Positions 1 to 7,651 are shown, counted from the stretch's first letter. The stretch: 9,844 nt of DNA from Deltaproteobacteria bacterium (GCA_019314005.1 JAFDAE010000058.1:1-9844), one strand, 5' to 3'. Notes: generated by a model not told the origin, from the letters alone. Translations and numbers: made by a program.

Positions 1-1209
1 CACAAAAATCCCCGGCCTCGACGTGTCTAATGGCGCAAACGGATGAGTGGCACAAAAATCATACTTATTAATATCAATGCCACAGGTCTTTGCCAGTTCA
101 TCAGCTCCTTCAGGGGCATCCAACCCGACTGAGAGGACAATCATGTCAAAGGATTCACCATGGTGAACACCCTTGCCGTCCACATATGCTACCCGTATTT
201 GATCACCGTCTTCCCTAACTCCGGCGATACGTCCTCTGACAAATTTTAATCCGTACTTTTCCCTTGCCCGCTCTCTGGAGGCATCGAACTCTTTGCCCTG
301 AGTCCTCATATCCATGTAAAAGATGCTGATGTCGAGCTCAGGATCATGTTCTTTTGCCACCGAGGCTTCTTTAACGGCATACATGCAGCATACCGAGGAA
401 CAGTACCCATTCCCGCAGGTCACGTCCCTTGACCCGATACACTGGAGAAATGCAATCCGTTTCGGGTGACGCTGATCCGAAGGTCTGATAAGCGACCCTT
501 CCGTGGGACCTGCCGCGCTCGTCAATCGTTCAAACTCAAGGCTTGTAACCACGTCAGGGTATATGCCAAAGCCGTAGCGCTCAAGGACATCTTCATCAAT
601 CCTGCCGAACCCGGGAGCCAGTATGACCGATCCCACTGATAGCTCATGTTCTTCATCCGTTTGATTAAAATCAATAGCCTGTGCCTGGCAGGTCGAAACG
701 CAGATGCGGCACATCTCATGATTGAGAAAAAGGCACTCTCTAGGATCAATGTAAAAACTCGACGGTATTGCCTGGGGATAGTCCTTATGCAGGTTCTTGG
801 TCAGCGCCAATCCTTCATTGAAGAAATCGGTCGTTATGACCGGACAGTACATGGTACAGATCCCGCAGGCAGTGCAAAGGTCTTCATTGATATAACGCGG
901 GGTAGTATGTACGCGGGCAGTAAAATTCCCTGCCTCTCCCTGTACAGATTCCAATCGGGCGTTTGTCAAGATCTTGATGTTTGGAGACCGACCGGCCTCA
1001 ACTAATTTAGGCCCGAGTATTCAGATAGAACAGTCATTGGTGGGGAAGGTCTTGTCCAACCGTGCCATTGCCCCGCCAATAGATGCGGACTTTTCAACCA
1101 GGTACACAAAATAACCCAGTTCTGATAAGTCCAAAGACGCCTGAATACCGGCCACACCGCCGCCCACAACAAGGACAGCGCCCTTTTTTGCTGCTTGATT
1201 CTCTTTCAT
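1..1209 (-). CDS. hdrA: HdrA-like flavin/iron-sulfur subunit, selenocysteine-containing, C-terminus outside window
   Basis: This is the FAD- and iron-sulfur-binding subunit A of a heterodisulfide-reductase-like complex, a cytoplasmic electron hub that can bifurcate or confurcate electrons. The visible 403 residues start with a dinucleotide-binding motif VVGGGVAG (residues 14-21). They continue through [14 protein letters not shown], an in-frame TGA (residue 63), then [10 protein letters not shown]. Next come a ferredoxin motif [12 protein letters not shown], a second cluster C-x8-CRICVSTC, and the HdrA signatures FLQCIGSRD and [15 protein letters not shown]. After the TGA there are 340 codons with no stop to the window edge. 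The long N-terminal extension of archaeal HdrA is absent. The ATG lies 2 bases after the cooS stop with only a weak Shine-Dalgarno, suggesting translational coupling. QmoA is a relative, but the inserted ferredoxin clusters favour HdrA. Its partner subunits are outside the window. Family identity is strong; the exact complex is inferred. Confidence 0.9.
981..1001 (-). promoter_or_regulatory. Candidate bacterial SECIS element
   Basis: In the mRNA, UUGAGGCC pairs with GGUCUCCAA around a four-base loop GGUC. The eight pairs include one G-U, and one C is bulged on the 3' side. The loop starts 27 bases after the UGA, within the usual spacing for bacterial SECIS hairpins. It has G in its first two positions, and GGUC also occurs in the loop of the E. 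coli fdhF element bound by SelB. A competing stem, GGCCU/AGGCC, spans 994-1013. Folding was done by eye, without energies. Confidence 0.65.
1021..1023 (-). other. In-frame TGA read as selenocysteine (residue 63 of HdrA)
   Basis: The codon sits in the context NDCSI-[TGA][10 protein letters not shown]. HdrA proteins normally have the form DCxxC-I-x-x-PK here, so the TGA replaces the second, conserved Cys. Sec-for-Cys replacement in HdrA is known from methanococci and reported in deltaproteobacteria. The reading frame and the family similarity continue uninterrupted past it. A point nonsense mutation or sequencing error is possible, but the exact position and the hairpin downstream argue against it. 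Confidence 0.87.
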
Positions 1210-1211
1210 AA

Positions 1212-3167
1212 TTACAACTCGCGTCTCATTTCCATATCAAAAAGTACCCTTTCCTGCTTCTCCTGAATACCAAGGGTCTCCCGTTTTGCCTCAATGGCTT
1301 GTATCATTAATTGTGCCATCTTTACCGGATCCTCTTCAACATCCCATTTCCCCCCATATTCTTCAGCAATGCCGCCGAAGAGATAATCGGTCAGCACCTT
1401 ACTGTTAGTTGTAGGGAATGTGCGGCCAAATACCACATAGAAACCGCTTGCAACACAATACTGGCCTATTGATATTGCTTTTTCACTCATCCACTCCGGC
1501 GCGCACCCTGCTCCCGGAATTTCACTAATGTCGTCGCCAAGGCCGCCTTCTTTGACGATCTCAGTCGCGGCAATCAAGATACGGCTGTTGTCCACACATG
1601 ATCCCATGTGCAATACCGGGGGCATACCCACGGTCTCACATACCGACCTCAAACCCGGCCCGGCCAGCTCAGCAGCCTCGGGGCGCAAGAGCCCCGCGCG
1701 TCCGCATGCAGTGGCAGCACAACCTGTGACAAGAACCAGGATATTGTTTTTAATCAACTCCTTTGCCACTGTAGTATGCACATATCCTGAGCGGGCACGC
1801 ATGCTGTCACATCCGACAACCGCGCCAACCCCCCGAATACGGCCATTGATAATATTATCATTCAAGGGACGATATGACGCCCGGAAGGCGCCCCCCAACA
1901 TGTGATTAATAGTTTCGTGACTGAATCCTGCAACTACGTCCATCTTATTTTGAGGAATATTGACCTTTCCTCTCCGGGGATACCGGTCAATCGCCCGCTG
2001 GACAATTTTCCGAGCTGTGTCCAACGCGTTATGATGATGCACTTCAATGTGCGTAGCGCCTGGTATTTTAGCCCTGTCAGAAGTAGTAATCACCTCGGTA
2101 TGAAAACATCCGGCCACAACCGGCAAAGACTGCATGATACATTGAACGTCCACGACCATTGCCTCTATCGCGCCGGTCGCAAGGACGATTTCCTGTTGAA
2201 TAAAGCTTCCCGCGATAGGGATTCCGTGACGCATGAGAATCTCATTACCAGTACAGCAGACACCGGCTAAATTGATCCCCTTAGCCCCGACCTTTTTGGC
2301 AGCCTCGATCATCTTGGGATCCTGGACAACCAATGCCATCGCTTCAGACAGTATAGGTTCATGACCGTGTACGATTATGTTGACCTCGTCTTCGGCAAGG
2401 ACGCCGAGATTGACTACCGACCGGGTCGGGACAGGTGTTCCGAACATGATGTCCTGCAGTTCGGTCGATATCATGGATCCGCCCCATCCGTCCGCCAGTG
2501 CGCAGCGGGTCGCCTGGAAAATCAAATTCTTATAGTCCTGATCAGTCCCCATGTGGGTCCTGTGCATAACCTCTACCACTTCCCGCTGTATACCCCGCGG
2601 GGCAACACCCAACTTTTTCCACAACTCCTGCCGTTTTTCAGAGGCTCTCCGTGTACAGTAGATGCCTCCTTCCTGCTTCCCGAATTCAGCCAAGGCCTTT
2701 TCACCGAGCTCAATAGCGATATCTTTCTTGCTCCGGCCTTCGGTCTTAATCTCAAAGAGCTCTGCCATCGCGCGGAGCTTCTTTTCGTCTTTGATTTCGT
2801 ACTCGGATTCTCCCTTGGCCGCGGCCAGAAAAGCCATTGCCGTCTCCAGGGCATGGTCCATGTGGGCGGACGCTCCTGCAGCCACCATACGGGCAAAGTT
2901 ACGCGCCGCTACCGTGGCGGGAGTAGCCCCGCAGAGCCCAATCGATTCAGGGATATCCTCAATCATCATACATGGCCCAAAGGAGCAGGTGCGACAGCAC
3001 GTTCCTCCCTGGCCGAAAAGGCACGGCTCAATGGCACGGCTCCCCATCCGCTGTATGTAGGTAACAACACCCTGGCCTTCAGCCTCTTTCGCAACACAGG
3101 TGCTTCCCTCGCAATCAATACCGAGACACCGGGGCGCTACGCCAATGGGAGTTCTTTTTGTTGCCAT
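1212..3167 (-). CDS. cooS: Anaerobic Ni-containing carbon monoxide dehydrogenase, catalytic subunit
   Basis: It catalyses reversible CO2/CO interconversion. In the Wood-Ljungdahl pathway this supplies (or consumes) CO for acetyl-CoA synthase. The 651-residue length is normal for the family. Candidate D-cluster ligands are C49 and C57; B-cluster ligands are C58, C61, C66 and C79 in [19 protein letters not shown] and GLCG. C-cluster elements are all present: HGHEP (267-271), GVCCTGNE (303-308), DVQC (340-343), VGCDSMR (451-457), [12 protein letters not shown] (481-492) and [10 protein letters not shown] (520-529). A Lys at 563 corresponds to the catalytic Lys. So it looks fully active. It starts 6 bases after the folD stop, with GGAGG inside the end of folD, and is followed after 2 bases by hdrA. 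It could equally be named acsA if an acetyl-CoA synthase gene lies nearby; none is visible in the window. Confidence 0.96.
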   Translation of the reverse strand: MATKRTPIGVAPRCLGIDCEGSTCVAKEAEGQGVVTYIQRMGSRAIEPCLFGQGGTCCRTCSFGPCMMIEDIPESIGLCGATPATVAARNFARMVAAGASAHMDHALETAMAFLAAAKGESEYEIKDEKKLRAMAELFEIKTEGRSKKDIAIELGEKALAEFGKQEGGIYCTRRASEKRQELWKKLGVAPRGIQREVVEVMHRTHMGTDQDYKNLIFQATRCALADGWGGSMISTELQDIMFGTPVPTRSVVNLGVLAEDEVNIIVHGHEPILSEAMALVVQDPKMIEAAKKVGAKGINLAGVCCTGNEILMRHGIPIAGSFIQQEIVLATGAIEAMVVDVQCIMQSLPVVAGCFHTEVITTSDRAKIPGATHIEVHHHNALDTARKIVQRAIDRYPRRGKVNIPQNKMDVVAGFSHETINHMLGGAFRASYRPLNDNIINGRIRGVGAVVGCDSMRARSGYVHTTVAKELIKNNILVLVTGCAATACGRAGLLRPEAAELAGPGLRSVCETVGMPPVLHMGSCVDNSRILIAATEIVKEGGLGDDISEIPGAGCAPEWMSEKAISIGQYCVASGFYVVFGRTFPTTNSKVLTDYLFGGIAEEYGGKWDVEEDPVKMAQLMIQAIEAKRETLGIQEKQERVLFDMEMRREL

Positions 3168-3173
3168 AATATT

Positions 3174-4058
3174 TTAATCCTCCAATGTATTCCTTGCCGC
3201 CTCCACCGTATTCTTCATCAGCATGACGATTGTCATGGGGCCTACGCCACCGGGCACCGGTGTAATGGCAGCGGCTTTTTCTTTCACAGAATCGAAGTCT
3301 ACGTCGCCGACTAAAATCGATTTGCCCTCAGGGGTCTGTCCTATCCGGTTCACGCCTACGTCAATCACTACGACCCCTTCCTTTACCATGTCTCCGGTAA
3401 CGGTCTTAGGATAACCGGTAGCTACGATCAGGATGTCCGCCCGCTTTGTGTGAAAAGCAAGGTCTTTTGTTCTTGTATGGCACAGCGTCACTGTTGCGTT
3501 GCCGGCCGGTCGTTTCTGGAGCATCAGATTGAGGACAGGTTTCCCCACGATGTTGCTCCTTCCCACAATCACCACCTCTGCGCCCTCTGTTTGCACACCG
3601 GAACGGGCCAGAAGCTCCAGTACTCCATGGGGGGTACAGGGAAGAAAACACTTTTCCCCGACCACCATCTTTCCCACATTCACCGGGTGAAAACCATCTA
3701 CATCTTTCTCGGGATTAATGGCATAGAGAACGCGGGCTTCATTTATATGTTTTGGAAGAGGAAGCTGCACCAATATCCCGTGAATCTGTGGGTCGTTGTT
3801 TAATTTCTCAATTAATGAAAGAAGGTCTTCCTCCGAGGTATCAACAGACAAATCGATTCTTCTCGAATAGATTCCAAGATTGTTACACGACTTCTCTTTC
3901 TGACCCACATATACTTGCGAGGCCGGATCCTCGCCTACGAGAACTGTAGCCAAGCCAGGAGTCACACCGTGCTTCTCTTTTAGTTCCGCGACCTCTTTTT
4001 TCAGCTCTTCCCGCATCTGTTTAGCAGTCTCGGTTCCACTGATGATTTTTGCAGACAT
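3174..4058 (-). CDS. folD: Bifunctional methylenetetrahydrofolate dehydrogenase / methenyltetrahydrofolate cyclohydrolase
   Basis: A cytoplasmic enzyme that interconverts 10-formyl-THF, 5,10-methenyl-THF and 5,10-methylene-THF with NAD(P). It is the step between fhs and methylene-THF reductase in the methyl branch. The 294 residues match the family. Active-site residues occupy positions known from E. coli FolD: Y50 and K54 in YVGQK, and D121 in KDVDGFHP. Other signatures are ILVQLPLP (95-102), the Rossmann motif GRSNIVGKP (166-174), ATVTLCHT, and TPVPGGVGPMT near the C-terminus. The ATG follows GGGGGA at good spacing. It lies downstream of fhs across a 97-base repeat-bearing gap and directly upstream of cooS, as expected for a Wood-Ljungdahl operon. 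The cofactor preference (NAD or NADP) cannot be read with confidence. Confidence 0.97.
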   Translation of the reverse strand: MSAKIISGTETAKQMREELKKEVAELKEKHGVTPGLATVLVGEDPASQVYVGQKEKSCNNLGIYSRRIDLSVDTSEEDLLSLIEKLNNDPQIHGILVQLPLPKHINEARVLYAINPEKDVDGFHPVNVGKMVVGEKCFLPCTPHGVLELLARSGVQTEGAEVVIVGRSNIVGKPVLNLMLQKRPAGNATVTLCHTRTKDLAFHTKRADILIVATGYPKTVTGDMVKEGVVVIDVGVNRIGQTPEGKSILVGDVDFDSVKEKAAAITPVPGGVGPMTIVMLMKNTVEAARNTLED

Positions 4059-4077
4059 TATCTTAATCCCCCATATA

Positions 4078-4154
4078 ATTGACTATTGTCGATTGAAGAT
4101 TGTCTATTTGAGGTTGACAGTCCAATCTTCAATCGTCATTCTTCAATCGTCAAT
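4078..4154. repeat. Nested inverted and direct repeats between fhs and folD
   Basis: A perfect 13-base inverted repeat has CGATTGAAGATTG at 4090-4102 and CAATCTTCAATCG at 4123-4135, separated by 20 bases. Outside it lies a second pair, ATTGAC (4078-4083) and GTCAAT (4149-4154). The right arm is also tandemly duplicated: TCTTCAATCGTCA occurs at 4126-4138 and 4140-4152, a 14-base period. The transcript would fold into a strong hairpin directly after the fhs stop. There is no clean U-run after it in the direction of transcription, so it looks more like a processing or attenuation hairpin, or a dispersed repeat, than a terminator. Confidence 0.75.
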
Positions 4155-5918
4155 CTAAAAAAGCCCCTTTACCTTTCCGGTCTCCACATCTACATCAACG
4201 CGGCGAAAGGCCGGGTTTGAGCTGGTTCCCGGCATCAAGCTGATGGTGCCTGCGCAGGGACACAGAAACTTCGCCCCAGAGTAAATCATCACGTCGCGAA
4301 TCGGCAGTGTCCATCCCTTGGGAACCCCCTTCAAAGCCGGATCGTGTGTAAGGCTGAGATGGGTCTTGACCATCATGGTGGCGTAGTCATCATATTTAGA
4401 GTCCGCCTCAAGCATCTTGGCCTTGGCCTCAGCCTCGGGTGACCAGGCAACCCCGTCCGCGCCGTACACTTCCTTGGCAATCTTTTCCACTCGGTCGCGA
4501 AGTTTCATCTCCAGAGGATAGAGATGTTTGAAATCGGTCTTTTCGTTACAGGCATCAATAACCGCGTCGGCGAATTCCAGGGCTCCGTCACCCCCATGCT
4601 CCCAGTGGGTAGATTTGGCACAACGCGCTCCTGCCGCCTCGGCCACCTTTCTGACCGCTGCAATCTCATCATCCGTATCGGTATGGAAACAGTTGATGCA
4701 CACCACCGGATTTATCCCTGCCTTGCGCACAGTATTGATATGGTGGACCATGTTCGCGCAACCCTTTTCCACCAACCCCACATTCTCCTTAATGTACGCT
4801 TCATCAAGCGGCAGACCCGCAACAACCTTGGGGCCTCCACCGTGCATCTTAAGGGCGCGGATGGTAGTCGTCAGGACAGAGACATGGGGTTTCAGTCCGC
4901 TGTACCGGCACTTGACATTCCAGAATTTTTCAAAGCCGATGTCCGCACCAAAACCGCTCTCGGTTACATGATAGTCAAACATCTTAAGCCCTATGCGGTC
5001 CGAGATGATGGAAGACTGTCCCACGGCGATGTTGGCAAAAGGCCCGGCATGTACCATACAGGGTTGGTACTCGGCAGTGCACATGAGTGTTGGATTGATC
5101 GTATTGCGCATCCATGCGGTCATGGCGCCGCCTACTTCCAAATCGCCCGTAGTGACCGGCTTGCCGCTCTTGTCAAAGGCCACGGTAATTTCGTCGAGAC
5201 GTTTTCTCAAGTCTGCCAGATCCCGGATAATGGAAAGAATGGCCATACATTCGGAACCCACGGCAATGCCGAACTTGGACTTCATGGTAAATCCGTCAAA
5301 ACGCCCGCCGATTCCGATAATGATATCTCTCAAGGCCTGGGCACAGTAGTCGATGATCCAACCCATTTCAACGCGGGTAGGATCGACGTCGAGACGACGC
5401 ATATTGGTCAGCCTTTTCAATTGTTCGTCATTGTAGTTGCGCTCGTGCTGCATGCGGGCCGTAAGAGCGACCATGGCGAGATTGTGGGCGTTCATAATGT
5501 CATTGATATCGCCCGTAAGCCCCAGGGAAAATTCGGTCATGGGAATAAGGAGGGATATGCCGCCTCCGGCCGCGGTGCCCTTGATATTCATGGTAGGGCC
5601 GCCTGAAGGCTGCCTGAGAGCGCCGCCGACGTTTACGCCACGCTTGCCGAGACCTTCCATAAGGCCGCATGAAGTAGTACTCTTTCCTTCGCCCAACGGC
5701 GTGGGAGTAATGGCGGTAACTTCTATGTACTTTCCGTCGGGTTTGTCTTTGAGGCGGTCAATAATTTTGAGGAAGTCAAGCTTTGCCAGCCTACCCATGG
5801 GAAGGACCTCTTCTTTTTGGAGGCCAAGTTTTTCCCTCCACTCATCCGGCATAGGCATGTTCTTTTCAGCATCTTCAGAAATCTGCCAATCTTTGTACTT
5901 AGTTGGATCAAGAGCCAT
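4155..5918 (-). CDS. fhs: Formate--tetrahydrofolate ligase (10-formyl-THF synthetase)
   Basis: It makes 10-formyl-THF from formate, THF and ATP (reversibly), the entry of formate into the methyl branch of the Wood-Ljungdahl pathway. The nucleotide-binding loop [11 protein letters not shown] is at 71-81. The family motifs [20 protein letters not shown] (101-120) and [19 protein letters not shown] follow, with [25 protein letters not shown] and the C-terminal [12 protein letters not shown] further on. At 587 residues it is longer than the usual 555-560. The motif usually written EPSLGPVFGVKGGAAGGG is altered, which suggests a divergent subclass, seen to my recollection in sulfate reducers and some acetogens. 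The ATG has AAGGAG at good spacing. It follows the response-regulator gene by 64 bases that show only a 5-bp dyad (TAGCC/GGCTA) and no evident terminator, so co-transcription is likely. Confidence 0.96.
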   Translation of the reverse strand: MALDPTKYKDWQISEDAEKNMPMPDEWREKLGLQKEEVLPMGRLAKLDFLKIIDRLKDKPDGKYIEVTAITPTPLGEGKSTTSCGLMEGLGKRGVNVGGALRQPSGGPTMNIKGTAAGGGISLLIPMTEFSLGLTGDINDIMNAHNLAMVALTARMQHERNYNDEQLKRLTNMRRLDVDPTRVEMGWIIDYCAQALRDIIIGIGGRFDGFTMKSKFGIAVGSECMAILSIIRDLADLRKRLDEITVAFDKSGKPVTTGDLEVGGAMTAWMRNTINPTLMCTAEYQPCMVHAGPFANIAVGQSSIISDRIGLKMFDYHVTESGFGADIGFEKFWNVKCRYSGLKPHVSVLTTTIRALKMHGGGPKVVAGLPLDEAYIKENVGLVEKGCANMVHHINTVRKAGINPVVCINCFHTDTDDEIAAVRKVAEAAGARCAKSTHWEHGGDGALEFADAVIDACNEKTDFKHLYPLEMKLRDRVEKIAKEVYGADGVAWSPEAEAKAKMLEADSKYDDYATMMVKTHLSLTHDPALKGVPKGWTLPIRDVMIYSGAKFLCPCAGTISLMPGTSSNPAFRRVDVDVETGKVKGLF

Positions 5919-5982
5919 AATCAGTCTCCTTTTCTTGCGATTAGTCGAGTCGTTGAATGGTTTCTCTTAGCCGCCCGTTTGG

Positions 5983-6384
5983 CTACTCGGTTACTTGACT
6001 ACAATCAAGGGTCCTTTTAACAATTGACTTCAATTCATCCGGGATAAAAGGTTTTTTAAGATACGCGGAGGCCCTTCCTTTACTTATAACCTCCTTGTCC
6101 AGATCAATAGTGGTACTGCCTGTAATCACCACCTTCTGAATCTTTGGGTCCATCCTGTTTAACAGGTCTATCACCTCAAGCCCGGAAACACCCGGCATAT
6201 TAAGATCGATTAACACTAAATCAGGCCGACACCTTTTCACCTCAGCCAGACCCGTATCACCATTAGGAGCCGTCAGAACCCTGTATCCTGCTTTTGACAA
6301 AACTTGAAAACAAGAATCTCTTGTGGCCTCCTCATCGTCAACAATGAGGATTAGCTTCTTACACCCTGAACCAGGTACCGGCAT
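5983..6384 (-). CDS. Stand-alone receiver-domain response regulator (CheY-like)
   Basis: A single phosphoacceptor domain of 133 residues with no output domain, presumably cytoplasmic. The receiver features are complete: acidic pair D16/D17 (LIVDDEE), phosphoacceptor D60 (LVLIDLNMPG), T88 (VVITGST) and K111 (YLKKPF). It should therefore be phosphorylated by a partner histidine kinase, which is not in the window. The frame is open upstream to an ATG at 6417. I chose the ATG at 6384 because GAGGAAGG sits three bases before it, and the longer starts lack a Shine-Dalgarno and add non-family sequence. It lies between a sigma-54-like promoter and fhs, on the same strand, so it may be the first gene of the Wood-Ljungdahl operon. 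Its target is unknown: it could act by protein-protein contact or phosphotransfer. Confidence 0.88.
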   Translation of the reverse strand: MPVPGSGCKKLILIVDDEEATRDSCFQVLSKAGYRVLTAPNGDTGLAEVKRCRPDLVLIDLNMPGVSGLEVIDLLNRMDPKIQKVVITGSTTIDLDKEVISKGRASAYLKKPFIPDELKSIVKRTLDCSQVTE

Positions 6385-6387
6385 AAA

Positions 6388-6395
6388 CCTTCCTC
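6388..6395 (-). promoter_or_regulatory. Ribosome binding site deciding the response-regulator start
   Basis: GAGGAAGG lies three bases before the ATG at 6384 (six bases counting from GAGGA). The upstream in-frame ATGs at 6417 and 6399 have no comparable site, so the 133-residue form is preferred over 144. Confidence 0.7.
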
Positions 6396-6438
6396 GCATA
6401 CAATGAAACTTTTGCAATATGCTAAGTACCAGTTCAGA

Positions 6439-6454
6439 TGCTATTTTGGTGCCA
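6439..6454 (-). promoter_or_regulatory. Sigma-54 (RpoN) type -24/-12 promoter
   Basis: The minus-strand sequence is TGGCACCAAAATAGCA, against the consensus TGGCAC-N5-TTGCA, with one mismatch. The invariant GG (6453-6452) and GC (6441-6440) are exactly 10 bases apart. Transcription would begin near 6428, about 44 bases before the preferred response-regulator start. Nothing on the minus strand competes as a gene here. Sigma-54 promoters need an AAA+ enhancer-binding protein; none is encoded in the window. Confidence 0.68.
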
Positions 6455-6549
6455 AACCATACAACAGAAATAAATTGATTGCAAGTAAAATATAATAGAT
6501 TGATTTAACAATAGAATACACAGAAACACATTGTTCTTTTTTACACAAG

Positions 6550-6591
6550 CAATGACGGGCAACTTTTGAGGTGGGGAATTTTGCCTCATTG
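6550..6591. repeat. Inverted repeat upstream of the sigma-54-like promoter, possible activator site
   Basis: CAATGA (6550-6555) and GGCAA (6558-6562) are mirrored by TTGCC (6581-6585) and TCATTG (6586-6591). This gives an 11-bp stem with a two-base bulge. A second dyad, TGAGG/CCTCA, overlaps it (6567-6571, 6584-6588). It lies about 120-165 bases upstream of the predicted transcription start, where enhancer-binding proteins of sigma-54 promoters usually bind. A regulatory role is inferred from position only. Confidence 0.3.
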
Positions 6592-6677
6592 TCTGGAGCG
6601 CAACTACCCAGCATCTGAAACTACCGGATTATGGAAAAAGAGGGCGTCAGGAATTGGTAAATTCAGCAATTAAAAGA

Positions 6678-6749
6678 AGGAGGCTGTCCGAGAATTATGT
6701 CCGTCACGAAAAAGAGTGAGAACGAGACAAAATTTTCGGACAGCCTCCT
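6678..6749 (-). terminator. Long hairpin after nadA, probable terminator (or small TIR element)
   Basis: AGGAGGCTGTCCGA (6678-6691) is the perfect reverse complement of TCGGACAGCCTCCT (6736-6749). The pairing continues inward across one G-T for five more bases, giving 19-bp arms around a 34-base loop. On the minus strand it starts three bases after the nadA stop and is followed by TCTTTTAATT, a moderately T-rich tail, so Rho-independent termination is plausible. The large loop and long GC-rich perfect arms also resemble terminal inverted repeats of a miniature element. No target-site duplication is visible. Confidence 0.6.
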
Positions 6750-6752
6750 AGT

Positions 6753-7649
6753 TCACACCGAAAGCTCCAACATCTTCTTAACAGCCTTAAAGGCAGGTAT
6801 CCTTATAGCTTCAGGAACCTTGATGATATGTTCCATGTTCTCAAGGGCGCGCAGGACATCGGCAAGGTGCGTACGCTTCATGTCTTCGCAGATCAATCCT
6901 TCCCAGGCCAGGTAGAATTTCTTGCCGGGATTATCGCGTTGCATGGGGTAAAGGAGCCCTTCTTCGGTGCCGACAATAAACGATTCTATATCTGACTTGC
7001 GGGCATAGGAAAGCATTCCCGAAGTGCTGAAAATCTTATCAGCGAGTTCCAAAACCTCTGAACTGCACTCTGGATGGGCCATAAATACTGCTTCAGGATG
7101 AGCTGCTTTTGTCTCCAACACATCTTCCCGCGTCATCCTGTCGTGAATGGGACAACAACCGTCCCAGAAAAGGATTTTTTTGTCGGTCTTTGTTGCCACA
7201 TATTTGGCCAGGTTTCTGTCCGGAGTCATTAAAACCGTGTCCGCGTCCAGACTGTTTACCACCTCTATTGCATTGGCGGACGTGCAACATATATCGCTTA
7301 AGGCCTTTACCGAAGCAGGGGAATTGACATACGTAACCACAGGCACTCCGGGCAGTTCGGCCTTTCTCTTTGATAGCGTCTCCGGGGTAATATCATCCGC
7401 CATCGGGCACCCGGCATTCAGGACCGGAAGGATCACCATCTTGTCCGGACAGGCAATTGATGCGGTCTCCGCCATAAAATGAACACCACAGAACACAATG
7501 ACTTCGGCATCTGTCTTTGACGCCTTAAGGCTCAACTCAAGAGAGTCTCCGCATAGATCGGCTACATCCTGGATCTCGGGCCTTTGATAGTTGTGTGCCA
7601 GCAAGATGGCTTTTTTTTCTCTTAATAACTTTCGTATCCTGTTGTGCAC
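6753..7649 (-). CDS. nadA: Quinolinate synthase (NadA)
   Basis: It condenses iminoaspartate with dihydroxyacetone phosphate to quinolinate in de novo NAD synthesis, using an oxygen-sensitive [4Fe-4S] cluster. The 298 residues match the short form of the family. Probable cluster ligands are C81 (NAGCP), C166 (WDGCCPIH) and C254 (ICEDMK). Substrate-site residues include H19 and Y21 (AHNYQ), S36 (GDS), Y107 and N109 (TYVNS), S124 (CTSAN), H169 and E194 (HPEC). FSTSGM and FIVGTEEGLLY complete the signature. It starts with GTG, two bases after the lolA stop; the GGAGG in the end of lolA is rather far (about 13 bases), so coupling to lolA translation is likely. No nadB or nadC is in the window. A long hairpin follows the stop and probably ends the ftsK-lolA-nadA unit. 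Confidence 0.96.
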   Translation of the reverse strand: MHNRIRKLLREKKAILLAHNYQRPEIQDVADLCGDSLELSLKASKTDAEVIVFCGVHFMAETASIACPDKMVILPVLNAGCPMADDITPETLSKRKAELPGVPVVTYVNSPASVKALSDICCTSANAIEVVNSLDADTVLMTPDRNLAKYVATKTDKKILFWDGCCPIHDRMTREDVLETKAAHPEAVFMAHPECSSEVLELADKIFSTSGMLSYARKSDIESFIVGTEEGLLYPMQRDNPGKKFYLAWEGLICEDMKRTHLADVLRALENMEHIIKVPEAIRIPAFKAVKKMLELSV

Positions 7650-7651
7650 TC

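Larger units (their letters stand above)
6385..6752. other. Non-coding intergenic region between nadA and the response regulator
   Basis: These 368 bases hold no credible gene on either strand. The part at 6455-6540 is AT-rich, as is common upstream of promoters. From the nadA side they contain a long hairpin terminator (6678-6749), an unexplained stretch (6592-6677), an inverted repeat (6550-6591), the sigma-54-like promoter (6439-6454) and the leader of the response-regulator gene. The layout fits a boundary between two same-strand transcription units. Confidence 0.7.

Noticed and set aside
1..1020. hdrA as a pseudogene broken by a nonsense mutation
   Set aside because: There is no other stop or frameshift, the TGA falls at a conserved Cys/Sec position, and a SECIS-like hairpin follows. 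It remains the main alternative if selenocysteine genes are missing.
1021..1209. Free-standing 62-codon ORF ending at TGA
   Set aside because: It is only the N-terminus of hdrA. The same frame continues for 340 codons beyond the TGA with clear HdrA motifs.
2361..3314. 317-codon plus-strand ORF
   Set aside because: It lies opposite cooS, whose ligand motifs are all intact. The translation has no recognisable domain and the ORF crosses the folD/cooS boundary.
4524..5606. 360-codon plus-strand ORF
   Set aside because: It is a shadow of fhs on the other strand, with no recognisable domain or ribosome binding site that I could support.
5965..5990. Dyad TAGCC/GGCTA after the response-regulator gene as a terminator
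   Set aside because: It is only five base pairs, and no T-run follows on the minus strand.
6697..6915. 72-codon plus-strand ORF starting inside the hairpin after nadA
   Set aside because: Most of it is antisense to the nadA C-terminus, and it begins in the loop of an inverted repeat. The AAGGAGG-like sequence before it is part of the hairpin arm.
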